From Dama dama (lineage: Eukaryota; Chordata; Mammalia; Artiodactyla; Cervidae): a DNA stretch of 64,000 nucleotides. This document shows positions 47,595-61,100 of this stretch, in pieces. Position 1 is the stretch's first letter. Every line of letters starts with the position of its first letter. The stretch spans positions 38,177,001 through 38,241,000 of the forward strand of contig NC_083696.1 of the NCBI RefSeq assembly GCF_033118175.1. The letters run 5' to 3'. The position numbers and the translations under genes are program-made. The notes under the pieces are model-generated. The model had not been told where the DNA came from and did no database searches. It was given only the letters and a program-made list of their open reading frames with translations.

Positions 47595-49020
47595 CACCTC
47601 TCCTGGACCTCAAAGGCAAGGTGACCTGGCCAGGCTGCGCAAGAGTCCCTGGTGAGCATACCCACAGGCTGACCCAGGGCATCCATACCCTAAATGTTTT
47701 CTATTTTGCCATAAAAAGCTAAGTAGTACAGAAATTATCTGGGACATTCCCACTGTTGTTCCAGCTAGGGGTAGGGATTGAAGAATTCATCAGGGTTGTC
47801 TTCCAGAGATGTTATCCAGGTATAAACTCAATGAGCAAGCTGGGTTATTAGGAAGAGTCTGTAGTAGGATTTTCTGTGTTTAGCCTCAATTTCCTTATCT
47901 ACAAAATGGTGCGGGGGTATTGTAGGACTTTTAAGGGCCTTCAAGCTCAAAAGATCTTTAATTCTGTGTGGCTGTTTATGCATCTGCTGGTAATATCTGA
48001 TCCTCTGAATCACTCCACCTTTTCTTCTGAAAAGAGGACTGATGAGGGTACCGTAAACACATCATCGAATCAATTCAACAATCAAGAAGGAATAAATAAT
48101 CAACGAGAGATATTGCACTGTATTCTCCAGGATAAAATCAGGTTGCAGATGGGGGGCCACCAAACCATTCCAATGAGATCTCGAAGCAAAGCAGTTCAAT
48201 CCAGACTTCTAAGTCCCTTATATCCAGTGATCTGAGCTCCGAGGTAATAGAAGAAACTGTGCAAAAGTCAGAGCCTCAGGAGTCCGTGGTAGGAAGATGT
48301 GACTGCCGTGCAGAGAGGACCGTTAGTCGGGAGTGTGGGGAACTCCTGGGAAGGTGGAGGGGGGCAGTTTAGGTGGGTTGGGGTGGGGGAAACACAGGAG
48401 CTCAGAGCTCTCGGTTAAGTCCATGTTCTTCAACGATGATAGCCATTCCTACTTGAAAGCAGCCAATCTCCATGAAAAAGATGTTCTTTCCCACCAAAAA
48501 AAAAAAAAGAAAAACCCAGCACAGGGACACCTCAGAAAGAGAGATAATTTTGCTACCAAAGTACTTGATGTTGGTCTCTTCCAATAGGTTATATTACAGG
48601 GTGTGTCCACATGAGAAAACAATGTCTTAAGTACAGCTTTTCAGAAGCAAAGCAGGAAATTCCTCTAAGGAGTAGGTTTGTGAGGATTTTCCCAGCACCA
48701 ACGAAGAACTTATCCAGGCTCCTGGAGACCCTGGTGGTTCTGTGCTGGAGGCTGAAATGTCATAATGGTGAGGGAGAAATACAGGAAGTGGCCAACTGTG
48801 GAATTCTACATGGGTTGGAGGAGAAATGGCAGGGCCTCAGGCATGGACCAAAAAGAGGTTTTTGAAAAGACGAAACCAGTGTTGGGCTGGCGAACCCCAA
48901 TTCCAGATCAGGAAAGGCAGCCAGCAGGGACCCTGGGCAATGAGGACCCTGCTTCTCTAAGGCCAATACCCAGGCATCCGTGGTCCAGGTGCTCAGAGCT
49001 CCAGAGAGAGGATAAGATCC

Positions 49021-49125
49021 TTACTGGGATCCAGGCTCAGAAGAAAGGATGCCAGATTTCCGTACTTTTGGAGGTGGAGGGGGTGGGCCTTTGGCTTCTC
49101 TTCGGACAGGCAGTGGGGGCGCAAT
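49021..49125 (-). CDS. DOCK5: DOCK5 last coding exon
   Basis: 34 residues (IAPPLPVRREAKG to SSEPGSQ) and TAA. It follows the acceptor CCCCACCAG and includes a six-proline run before KVRK. Confidence 0.93.
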   Translation of the reverse strand: MAPPLPVRREAKGPPPPPPKVRKSGILSSEPGSQ

Positions 49126-52100
49126 CTGGTGGGGTGGATACACAAAAGGAGACATGAGTCTTCCCTTTCTTTCTAATTTTGCCTTCTCCTCCACATTTCC
49201 AACATTCAGTGTTAGCTTCCAAGTGACCTGAGTTTATCAACACAGCCTTTGCAAGGCAAAAAGGGATATGACTAATTTAATCTCCTCCTTTTCCCTTCTT
49301 TGTGTGTGTTGCTCAGTCATGTCCAACTCTGCGACCCCATGGACTGCAACCTGCCAGGTTTCCCTGGCCATGGAATTCTCCAAGCAAGAAGAGTGGAGTG
49401 GGGTGCCATTCCCTTCTCCAGGGGATCTTCCTGACCTAGGAATCGAACCCAGAACTTCTGCATTGCAGGTAGATTCTTTACTCTCTCAGCCACCAGGGAA
49501 ACCTCCCCAAACAGCATTACTATGTGTTCGGCTGTGTATGATGCTTTGCAGCCGCATGGACTGTAGCCCACCAGGCTCCTCTGTCCATGGGATTCTCCAG
49601 GCAAGAGAACTAGAGTGAGGTGCTATTTCCTACTCCAGGGGATCTTTCCGACCCAGTGACCAAACCTGCATCTCGTGTCTCCTGCATTGCCAGGCATATT
49701 CTTTACCACAAGTGCCACCTGGGAAGCCCATATGTATAGTAGGGGCTCAGTAAATATGTGTTGAATGAATAAAGGAAACTACTGGAGGCCCTTCCAGAAT
49801 GACTATCCCTCACTCACTCAGGTATGAGTCAGAACTCCTGGCTTATTTCCCTCCTCTGGACCCAGGGTGAGGGCCCTTCAATCCAATGAAAGGTCAGACA
49901 GCATCTTCTTCCTTCCCAGTGAAAACTCCCCTCTCTTTCGTCATTTCAGGAATCAATCAAAAAACTGATCAGAGTGGCAAATCAATGGGACAACCTGCCT
50001 ATCAAAAACCTGGGGAAATGCAAGGTTACATTCCCATGAGTGGTGGGTGCTCCCCAGCCCCAGTGTCCCCTGTCACCTTCCTACCTCGGTGGAGTTCCTC
50101 TGGCTGCCCTCATAGGGCTTGCTTTTGGGGGGAGGGGGCGGTGGGACATTAGCCATTGTTGGTCCATCTGTCTGCAACGATGGGGAGCCTGGAAATGACA
50201 CAAAGTAGATGAAGGCAGAGAGATGAGCTCACCGAGGAATCTCACGGCACTTCCGCTGGCCACTGCCACCCTAAACCACCTGGTCAATCAAATCGCTAAG
50301 GTCACATTCTACGGTTTTTGTGGATAGAATGAAGACCTCTTACCCGCTGGGACACACGTAGCACCCTTCCTTCAGCAGAAGGTGTCATGAGAAATTCTTA
50401 AGTAAAAATTTCATGTTTTGTTGAAGGGTGTCATTATTACACTGAAGATGAGAATATTTTCTAGAACTTAAGAGTATTACTCTGTTCTCTGATATATCCC
50501 AAGTACTTAGGAAAAAACATCTGTCACAAACTAGGTAGTTAATAAATGCTGGTTATATTGGACTATTACAATTTTATCATTTAAAGTAGCAGTCCTCAAC
50601 CTTTTTGGCACTAGGGACTGGTTTCGTGGCAGACAAATTTTCCATGGACTGTGGTGGCGGTGGGGTGGGGGGAAGGGTTCAGGATGACTCAAGCACATTA
50701 CATTTATTATGCACCTTATCTCTATTATTATTCCATCAGCTCCATCTCAGATCATCAGGCATGAGATCCCAGAGCTTAGGTACCCTTAATTTAAAGAATG
50801 CAATATCTACTTCCTCCAGGAAACCGTGCCTGATTAACTCTGACGTTGGCTGACTACAGTCTCCTGTTTGGGGTGATGATCTATTCTTCCACTGCTCCTT
50901 TGTGTTAAGCATCCTTGTACTTCATCTCAGGACTTGTGTACTGCTGAGTCCCCAAACCTGAGTGTAATCTGTCTATGTCTTGTCCTTCCGGACCCTTCTC
51001 CACATAAAGCACATGGCTACTTGCCCAACAGTTCCTAAATTACTTCCTGTCTAGTTAGTCCTAGTCCAGCCTATCCCATTTATTTGGAAAACGGGCAGTG
51101 AAACCCTGCGAGGCTCCCTGTATTGCTGCTAAGTCATATCCGACTATGATCACAGGAGCTGTAGTACGCCAGGATTCTCCATCCAAGGGATTTTCCAGGC
51201 TAGAATACTGGAGTGGGTTGCCATTTCTTACTCCAGGGATTGAGCTGGAGTTCCTACCTGGATTCCTACTCCCCACCCAGGGACTGAACCTGTGTGTCTC
51301 CTGTATTGGCAGGTGGATTCTTTACCACTGGGCCACGAGGAAAGCCCCCTGGCTCCCTGTACAGAGAAGTTTAATGAGTCTTAGCAACCTAAGGACTCTG
51401 GCCAAACACTAATCTAACTGAATGACACCCATGACCACCAAATTGAACCAACCTATCATCTCAGACCCCTTGTGGCTATTTTGATTAAAAATGGCCCAGA
51501 TTCATAAACACACTCCATCACCTAGTGAAATGACGATAAGGGGTCTCTACAGGTACACTTACTCAGGGGCCTGGTTGCTTTAGGAGTGAGTGGGGGTGGG
51601 CTCAGGGTCGTTGACTGTGGAGGTGAAGCGCCAGGAAATGGTGTCAGCCGATTGTCCGACAGCTGGAGGCTCTTGGGTCTCTGAGATTTCTTGGCTGGGC
51701 TCTAGTGGGGAGGTGGGGGGAACAGAGCAAAACATCGTCACGGTGAGGAGTGTCAAACTCATCAATACTCCTTAAACAACCCTGTCTGCAGAGCAGAATC
51801 TTGTTAAAGGGCAAAATTCCAGGAGCCCTCTGTAAGTTTACCACACTAGCACGTGGGGGGTACACGGGTGAAGACACAAATAGGGAATCACCGGCCCACA
51901 GACTCTTTTCTGGCTAGCCAATGGGCCGTGTCATTTAGTCTGGAGATGAGCTACCCTGATTCTCAGGGATACCTGGTCCCACCACATTTAACAACATGAT
52001 GTGGCTTATGGAAGAAAAAGTACTTTTCATTTTTTTTTAAAACTAAAAGAAGCAAGATGACAATGTTTGGATGGGCTCATAGAACATGGTGGTGAGAACC

Positions 52101-55100
52101 ACAACTCTAAGCATCAATCCACATATTTTCACTGAGGGTAGATCTTGCGCTGTTACTGATTTAGAGTTGGATCTCTGTACATGGTTTTCTTAGCACCATC
52201 TGAGATCTGAGCACATCCTAGGCTGCTGTGTCCTGAGAAACCACTCCAGGTCTCAACCTGGTCACTCACAGTTATGATGTCAATGGTAAAAAGCCTGCCT
52301 ACAGGGAACACGGTGGAAAACTTACAATCATCTTGTTTTGGGTTTTTTGTTTTTACCATCAGATCAGGTTCTGGCACTTTCTCTGCGATGACCTGGGACT
52401 TGCTCAGACTCCAGTCTTTAATTTTGAACTTGCTCGCCCGAGTCTCACTCTCCTCTTTGAGGGACAGATCTTCCACTCTGGCCCCTGACGAGGCCCTGCG
52501 CTCCAAAAGTGGCTCCAGGATGGACCTATCAGGGGTGGGAGAGGGAAGGATTGGGAGGCTGGGGTCAGTGGATGCAAACTAGTATATAGAGGCTGGATAA
52601 ACAACAAGGTCCTACTTCACAAGCATAGGAAACTCTATTCAGTATCCTGTGATAAACCATAATGAAAAAGACTATGAAAAAGAATATATATGATGTATAA
52701 CCAAATCACTTTGCAATACAGCAGAAATTAACACATTATAAATCAACTACATGTCAAAAAAAAAAAAAGACTGACCTGTCAGCTACAAATAAGGACAAGG
52801 TCAGAAAACGCTGATCACCTGACAGTGACAACTGATGCCCAAAAAAACCAGAGGATATGAGTCTTTAACAGCACCTTAACCCGTGGCTTCCTTCTCAGGT
52901 TCTAAATCTGAACTTCCGACGGCCAAGTGAACATCTCAAGGTCAAAAGCACAGAAATGAGGCCACCCAAGCACATCAAGAAAACATGAGTGGATATTTAT
53001 CTTACGCTAGGAAGATAAGATCTTACTAAACTTGTAGGTAAAGACAGAGTTCATACAGTAGCAGATGAACAGCCAGCGTTACACAGTGGATAAGAGCGCA
53101 AGTCCCGGGGCCCTACAGCCTCCGTTCAAGTCTTACCTACATTTACTTGCTGGGTGACCTTGGGCAGAAAATCTTTTCATACCTCAGTTTCCTTATCTAG
53201 AAAAATGGGGATAATACAGTAATACCCATCTCATAAGGTTATTAGGGCTTCCCTGGTGGCTTAGACAGTGAAGAATCTGCCTGCAGAGTGGGAGACCCAG
53301 GTTTGATCCCTGGGTTGGGAATATCCCCTGGAGAAGGGAATGGCTACCCCACTCCAGTATTCCTGCCTGGAGAATGCCATGGACAGAGGAGCCTGGTGGG
53401 CTATAGTCCATGGGGTCTCGAAGAGTTGGACACAACTGAGCAACTAATACTTTTTTCACTTTCAAAGTGTTATTACAAAATACTTACAACAGTCCCTAGC
53501 AAATAGATGCATGCATGCTCAGTACGTCCAACTCTTGGTGACCCCATGGACTGTAGCCCACCAGGCTCCTCTGTCCATGGAATTTCCCAGGGAAGAACAC
53601 TGGAGTGGGTTTGCCATTTCCTTCTCCAGGGGATCTTCCTGACCCAGAGGTCGCCTCTGTGTCTCTTTTGTCTCCTGCATTGGCTGGCGGATTCTTTACC
53701 ACTGTGCTACCTGGGAAGCCCTGGCATATAAGGGAACTTCTCAAAAAAAAAAATTTTTTTAATTACAATGACAAATTTTCAAATGCCATAATAAGAATCA
53801 TGATTAGATGCTAATATACAGAGGGGAAGAATTTGATGAGAAACAAGAGAGTCTAGAGATATTTTGAATTATCTCTCCCTAAACTGTTTATCAGTTATAA
53901 AGGGAAAAATAGTAAGTACTATTTTAATTTAAAAAAAAATTTTCTTTTGGTCACCCTGTGTAGCATGTGGGATCCTAGTTCTCTGACCAGGGATCAAACC
54001 CACACCCCCTATATTGGAGGCAAAGAGTCTTAACCTCTGGACTGACAGGGAAGTTCAATGATGTCTTCATACTCATTGGGCAAATGTGGGCAAGAGCAAT
54101 AACCCACCTTGCCTAGGGTCACAGCAAGAAAAGAACCCCAGTCATCTGCTCTGTGTTTACTGACCTAATAGATCAGCAATTACGGGGTCTCTGGTTCTCA
54201 ATAGCTACTTGAAAAAAAAAATCTTTTTTTTAATGGGCCAGAGTTCAATTAAGAAAAGAGTCTCACTGAACAGAACAGAACTTCTACATGACTCTTTGCA
54301 ACCCCATGGACTGTAGCCCTCCAGGCTCCTCTCTCCATGGGGATTCTCCAGCCAAGAATACTGGAATGGATTGTCATGCCCTTCTCCAGGAGATATTCCC
54401 AACCCAGGGATTGAACCCAGGTCTCCCGCATTGCATACAGATTCTTTACCATCTGGGCCACCAGGGAAGCCCTTCCACAAAGTAAATAGTATCTCTTTAA
54501 CAGCATGACTGAAACCATAAAAGAGAAAAACAAACCAGGTATTATTTAATCTTTAGGAATTTAAAAGATTAAAAATAATCAAAATACCTAATATAAGTGA
54601 ATATATCATGAAAAATGATATAGTCGCTCATACATTTCATATGGCATTGCATATTAGTATTTGTGATAATACAGCAAGAATTATAAAGAACCTAAAAAAG
54701 AATGAATTTATGTATATGTATAATTGAATTACTTTGTTGTCTACCTGAAACTAACACAACATTGTAAATTAACTATTCTCCAATAAAAATTAAAAAAAAA
54801 AAAAGAACTGTAAAAAAATACCTCTCCTGAATAGATCATACATGCTTTTGGAAGTACAGGCTATACTCCATGTTAAGCAAAAGGCTTAGAAATGATATGA
54901 GAATATATCTTAAGTGATTGTAAAGCTAAATGTACACAAATATATGCTACAATTCTTAATAATATAAATGCATTTTATATTGATACAACCTAAATGCTTT
55001 TATGCTAAATTTATAATGAACTTTTATGATTATCTGTTTAGAGTGACACAGCTAAAACGTCCTATTATAGGGAGAAGAATTAATTATGGCACATTCATAT

Positions 55101-58100
55101 GCTGCAATGATAAACAGCCATCCAAAATGATGAAAAAAAAAATAATAAGATTATATAGCAGCATGGAAAGTGCTTATAATAAAAAGACAAAGAGGAAAAA
55201 GCAAATGACCAAACTCTATCTGTGTGATAATTGCAACTATGTAAAGATATCTATGTCAATGTAAAAGGATGGATAAATAATTTAAGAAATATAAAACATT
55301 TAATTTCCAGGTACAAGGCCATTTGAACAGGTTATTTTTGTGGTATCGCTATTATAGCATAGAATTAAAAGATTTTAAATTAAGTTTTAAGTCAAAAGAT
55401 TTAACTTACATTCAACATTAAAATTCACAGTGATGTTAAATATTCATCATTTATATAAAATTAAGCAGTAGGTCACAAAACAGTACGTGCAATGCTTTTC
55501 CATTTGAACACAATTATGAATTCACTCCTTTAAAATATTTTAAGTGTGAACATATGGAAAGGCACTCCATGTTTCCAGTAAGTAAGGTTGAACATCAAAA
55601 AGCCATAAACTCAATCCATAAATGTAACATATCCCAATAAAAATAACAACAGGATTCCAGACAAGTTAATTGAAAAACAAGCACCAAGTAAAACTACCCA
55701 GACAAATTCTGAAAAAAACCTATTAGACACTTAAAACCCTTTAAGATCTACAGTAAATGAGAATGCATTAGCAGAAGTGCATGAACCACATAGGTAGTTC
55801 TAAGAAATGGGGGGAAAGTCCATGAATAACCTAAAGAATATACTAGAATTTGATTTTTTTTTTTTAAATAAGGAGGACACTTCAAATCAGTAGAGAAAAG
55901 ATGGTTTGCTCACTTAACATTATAGGCGAGCCAAGCATGGAAAAAAATTGGGTCTATACTTCATACCTTATAGAATAAACTTAAAAGAATCATAGATTTT
56001 ATTATAAATAGTGAAACTGTAAAATTAGTTTTTCGTAGTCTTACAGTAGGGAAGGACTTTAACCATGATATAAAATCCAGAAGTCATAAAACCAAGTATT
56101 AACGTATTTGACTGCATTTAAACAAAAATCAGCACAACTAAATAAAAACTTAGAAGCAAAGTCAAAAGAGAAAGGAAAAACTGGGGTACTATTTCAACTC
56201 AACACAAAGGGCCAGAATCCAACAGAAAAATGCACATGTGTGACCACAGCTCACAGAAAATAGAATATATACAAGCTACTAAACAAATGAAAAAATGCTC
56301 ACACAAGAGGAAAAAACCACAAACGCAACAAAACAAAATCCCCATGCCAAGAAAACATTTTCCACCTATCGGATTGGCAAAAACTAAAAGGCCTGATGAT
56401 ACACAATTTGGTGGCAAGGTGTGAGTGGCCAGGCACCCTTGCACATTGCTGGTGGGACTATAAGTGGTTATAATCTCTGTGAAAGTCATTTTGGGAATAA
56501 TTTTGAGAACTGCAGCTATATATGTTTAACAGAGTAATTTCACTTCTTGACTTTTTCTTATATTGATATAATTAAATATTTACAAAGTAATTTTTTCCAT
56601 TCTTTTTTAAAATTAATTTTTATTGGATACAGTTGCTTTCCAATGTTGTGTGAGTTTCTGCCATAAAACACAGTGAATCAGCTATAGGGATACATACATC
56701 CCCCTTTTCGGATTTCCTTCCCATTTAGCCGATCACAGAGCCCTGAGTAGAGTTCCCTGTGCTATCCGGTAGACTCTCATCAACTATTTGTTTTATACAC
56801 AGCATCAGTAATATGTATATGTCAATCCCAGTCTCCCAATTCATCCCACCCCCAAAATAATATATACTGAAGATGATTCATTGCTATCACTACTGTGACA
56901 GTAAAAGGCTTAAATCAATCAAATGTCCATCAGGAAACAATGATGGAGTGTTTTACGGTGTAGGAGTATCATCAGATATCTAACCACAAAGAAAAGAGGA
57001 GGCTCTCTTTGTTCTGAAATGGAATAACTTCCAAGACCTAGTAAGTGAAAAAAGCAAGGCAAAGAGTATTATATACCACCATTTATAAATCAAAAACATG
57101 TGGGAAAGGATATATATTTAGGAACTGCTTCTGTACAGACAAAAAGCTGCTAGAAAGGCACCAAGAACAGAACCGGGGGCACTTCCCAGGCAGTCCAGTG
57201 CTTGGGGCGCCAAGCTTCCAACGCAGGGGACACGAGTTCAATCCCTGGTCGGGGAACTAAAGAGCCACACGTCCAGCAGGGCAGCCAAAAAGCAGAACAA
57301 AACCTGAACCTAATATCACGGGCCTCTGGAGAGTGGTAACGATAAGCTGGGAGCCTGGGACTGACGGGAGATTTTTTTCATGATACACCCTTTCATACCT
57401 TGCAAATTTCATATGTGATTATATTTCCTATTCATGAAATAAAATTTCAAATTATTTTTAAAAATTGAAATAATGAAGGATTTCTCCAGGGGCCTACTGG
57501 TCAGGATTCCCAGCTTTCACTGCCATGGCCCAGGTTCAACCCCGGGGCAGGGAACTGAGATCCCATATGCCACCTGGTCCAGCCAAAAAAAATTTTAATA
57601 ATGAAAAACAAAAGGCAAGCAATAACTAGAAATTATTGTGAGACAAACTAGGATATGACTGGGTGGGTGATAGGGTGTGATAGGATTACGGGTGATTTTT
57701 TTTCTATTTTTCATAACTCTTGTTATTATCATCTAAATAATGATATTCCTCATGAGGAAGATGATGAGAAAGATCCCAAAACTAATAACTCAAGTACTGT
57801 GAGTTATTTTCCTATGAAGATGACACATCCACATTGACCAAGTTTCACTTGGGTGACCAAAGGCAAACACTAGGAAAGATTTACCCATCCTTCTCAGCAA
57901 TTAGAGACCAAAGCCTTACCCATCAGATCCTGGTCGGGAAGGAGCGTTATCAGATGAGTTAGAAGAGGTGGAGATCACAGAGGAGGCCACTGAAGTGACG
58001 GACAACCTCCGCAGCGTGGACGACATGATGTAGGGGATCATCATAGACCCTGTGCGGCTTTGCTTCCGGTCGGTCAAGTTGGGTGGCTGAAGGAGAGATG

Positions 58101-61100
58101 ACCCCTCATGGTTAGCTGGCCTGGAATTTAGCCCCTAGCAACTGGCACAGTTCCCACTGGTTTACGGCCAGTCCCATCCGTGTCGGGGCTGGGACCCCGT
58201 CCTGGTAGGCTGGTGCCTGTGCTTCACTGGCTGTGAAATACTACAAATACTTATATTCTTCTTCTGTAGTTGGAAGGATTTTATTGACATACTATTTTGC
58301 TTATTATAATATGATATAATGAGATATTTTGTAATTGTATATCACAACATCCTAATATTTTAAAGTCTAAGTTGTGAGTTCATTTTCTGTATATTTAACA
58401 ACTCTACATTTATTTTGTTAAAGTATAGTTGATTTACAATGTTGTTAAGCTTCTGATGTACAGCAAAGTGATTCAGATATATATATATATAAAATTCATT
58501 GGAAGGACTGATGCTGAAGCTCCAATACTTTGGCCACCTGATGTGAAGAACTGACTCACTGGAAAAGACCTTAATGCAGGGGAAGATTGAAGGCAGGAGC
58601 AGAAGGGGATGACAGAGGATGAGATGGCAGGATGGCATTACCGACTCGATGGACATGAGTTTGAGCAAGCTCCGGGAGTTGGTGATGGACAGGGAAGCCT
58701 GGTGTGCTGCAGTCCATGAGGTCACAAAGAGTCAGAAACAACTGAGCAACTGAACTGACTGATAAACATATATATATATATATAAATTCTTTTCCATTAT
58801 GGCTTATCACAAGATATTGAGTACAGTTTCCTGTGCTATACAGTAGGTCCTGGTTGTTTATCCATCCTACATATAATAATTTGCATGCATCTGCTAACCC
58901 CAAACTCCCAATCCATTCCTCCCTCACTCCCCCTGTGTAGTCCTCCGCCACTACCTTATATTCTTAGTTATAGACACAATTTAGGTTAAACCTGCCTTGT
59001 TTCTAAGACTAGAGAAAAATTCACCCTGATTTTCTGCCAGTCCCATGAAAAGGGAAAAGCCAAGATGTTCATTACCCATCAATAGGATAGCAAAACCCTT
59101 TGTCTGCTTCTCCAACTTAGCTTCTGAAAGAGCTAGAATAACAAATACTGGAATAACAGAAGAGTTTAAGATTGAAACTATAAACCTAAAGCTTATCCTG
59201 GTGAATCCTAGGAAGTAAAGGAACACGGATCTTTTGTCATAAGACATGTCTCTGGTAGGACTGATTATCCCCATAGGCCACCATATCAAATCCAAATCTT
59301 AATACTGACCTGGGTCTAATAAAAACTCAATTCACTGAGTGAAAGCCAAGTCTTTACCATCTAGGAATTTGTGTAAAAGACAAATGTTCCTAAAAGAAAA
59401 CTGGCAGCAAGTTAGGAGGTAAATTCATAGGAAGGCCTGACTAAACACTTGGATGACTATGAGAGAGGATCAAAAAGACACTTGGGAGAAAAATAAAACA
59501 GAGATGGAGGCGTGGGAATTGGGGAACAGCAATACATGAAAAGAAATTCAGAGCTATGATTTGAGGAAAGAGAATTTTTAAAAATCTGGAATTCAAGAAT
59601 TCAACTTTTAAAGAAAGTAGGATATATTTATGTTAAAAAGGATAGCTAAATGAAGCTGGAACCCAGCATACCATCAACTGTAGGAGAGAAAAGGTTGGCC
59701 CATGTACCCCTCCACCTAATTTCTTAGGAGGAAAAAACAGAAAACTAGCTGTGAGAAATTTTAGGTGTAGTTGCTAAGTTGTGTCTGACTCTAGCAACAC
59801 CATGGACTATAGCCCACCAGGCTCCTCTGTCCATGGGATTTCCCAAGGAAGAATCCTGGAATGGGTTGCTATTTCCTTCTCCAGGGGATATTTCCAACCC
59901 AGGGATAGAACTCAGACCTCTTGCATTGCAGGCAGATTCTTAACTGACTGAACCACCAGCCAGAGTGAGAAATGTTACAATTATCCTTAAAACATCATGA
60001 AATCTGCTATGTGCATTGTCAAATGTAACTCACAATTCTTTCTCCTCTTCCAAGGTGCAAATGGTGTGAACATTTCACCAAAACAAAAAATAAAATTAAA
60101 AAAAAGATTAGGAAAAACTGTAAGAGTTGGGCTAGATAGGACACAAGTACGTAGCGTCTGGGATCCGGAAATTCCAATTTCTAGCAGTGTGGTTTCCACA
60201 GTGTGGTCCTTAGACCCACAGCACCACCTACTGCATGCTGGAAGTGCCAATTCTTGGGCCTCACCCCAGACCAAGTGAATGAAAATCCCAGGGAATGTGG
60301 CCCAGCGATCTGTGTCTTCACAAGCCTTCCAGGCTGTTCTGATGGTCATTCAAGTTTGAGAACCACTGTCCAACGCAACAACAGTTGAAGGTCATCAAGA
60401 GCAAACCACGCCTTCTCCGACCCAGCCCTCCCTCTCCCACCCCGTGTTTTCAAGCCATTCCTAGTCTACTTTGACTCACTTGGCATCTGAAAAATGGATC
60501 AGTATCACAAACAGTAGAAGAGACTAGAAAAAGGTCAGGAATAAGAAAAGCTCATAGGCTGTTGAGACAAAGCCTACCAGTGTTATGACCCCATAGCGCT
60601 TTTCCACTTTCTCCTTGAGTTCCCGGAAGCAGGAAGACAACCGGTCATGCAGTGGCTTTAGTTGCTCCGTCAGCTTCTCCCCATGGATGCGGATCCCCTC
60701 TGTCAGCAGAGGCATCTGCAGAAAAAGGCATGAGAGGAATGGGATGAGGTTTAGGAAGAGGGATAATTCAGATTTAGAGGCTGGCGGAGGATGGAGGGTA
60801 GGGGTGGACAGGTCAACTGATGGACATAGAACATATCAAATGAAAACGCTGGTTCTTAGCACAGGGCTTGGGAACCAGATGCCCTTGGGTTAAAGGCGCA
60901 GAGGCATTCACACACCTAGGACACAAGTAACCAGGGGACCAAGCAAGGCAAATCCACATGAGCCTGGGGAGCTTTCTGGGCAGGAGCAACTGACAGGTTT
61001 CATCTTGGACTGAACTGTATGACTGCATTTCCTCCCACTGTTTACAGAAGTAGTGAAAGATAGAATCTGAGACCAACAATTTCCAGATGGAAACAGATGC

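Larger units (their letters stand above)
44171..49020 (-). other. DOCK5: DOCK5 3' flank, probably including its 3'UTR
   Basis: About 4.85 kb downstream of the DOCK5 stop on the minus strand, mostly unique with four SINEs. Family memory says the DOCK5 mRNA has a long 3'UTR, so part of this is probably transcribed. A variant poly(A) hexamer ATTAAA (minus strand) lies at 44479-44484, but nothing in the sequence proves the end. A CA/TA microsatellite lies at about 44939-44980. Confidence 0.45.

Noticed and set aside
52153..52506. Longer reading of the DOCK5 exon past 52357
   Set aside because: A GTAAAA donor follows the conserved PEPDLM and the next exon continues the family sequence, so the extra residues are intron.
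60524..60715. ATG at 60715 (minus) as a possible protein start
   Set aside because: It is the first codon of an internal DOCK5 exon preceded by a strong acceptor, in frame with the upstream exon.
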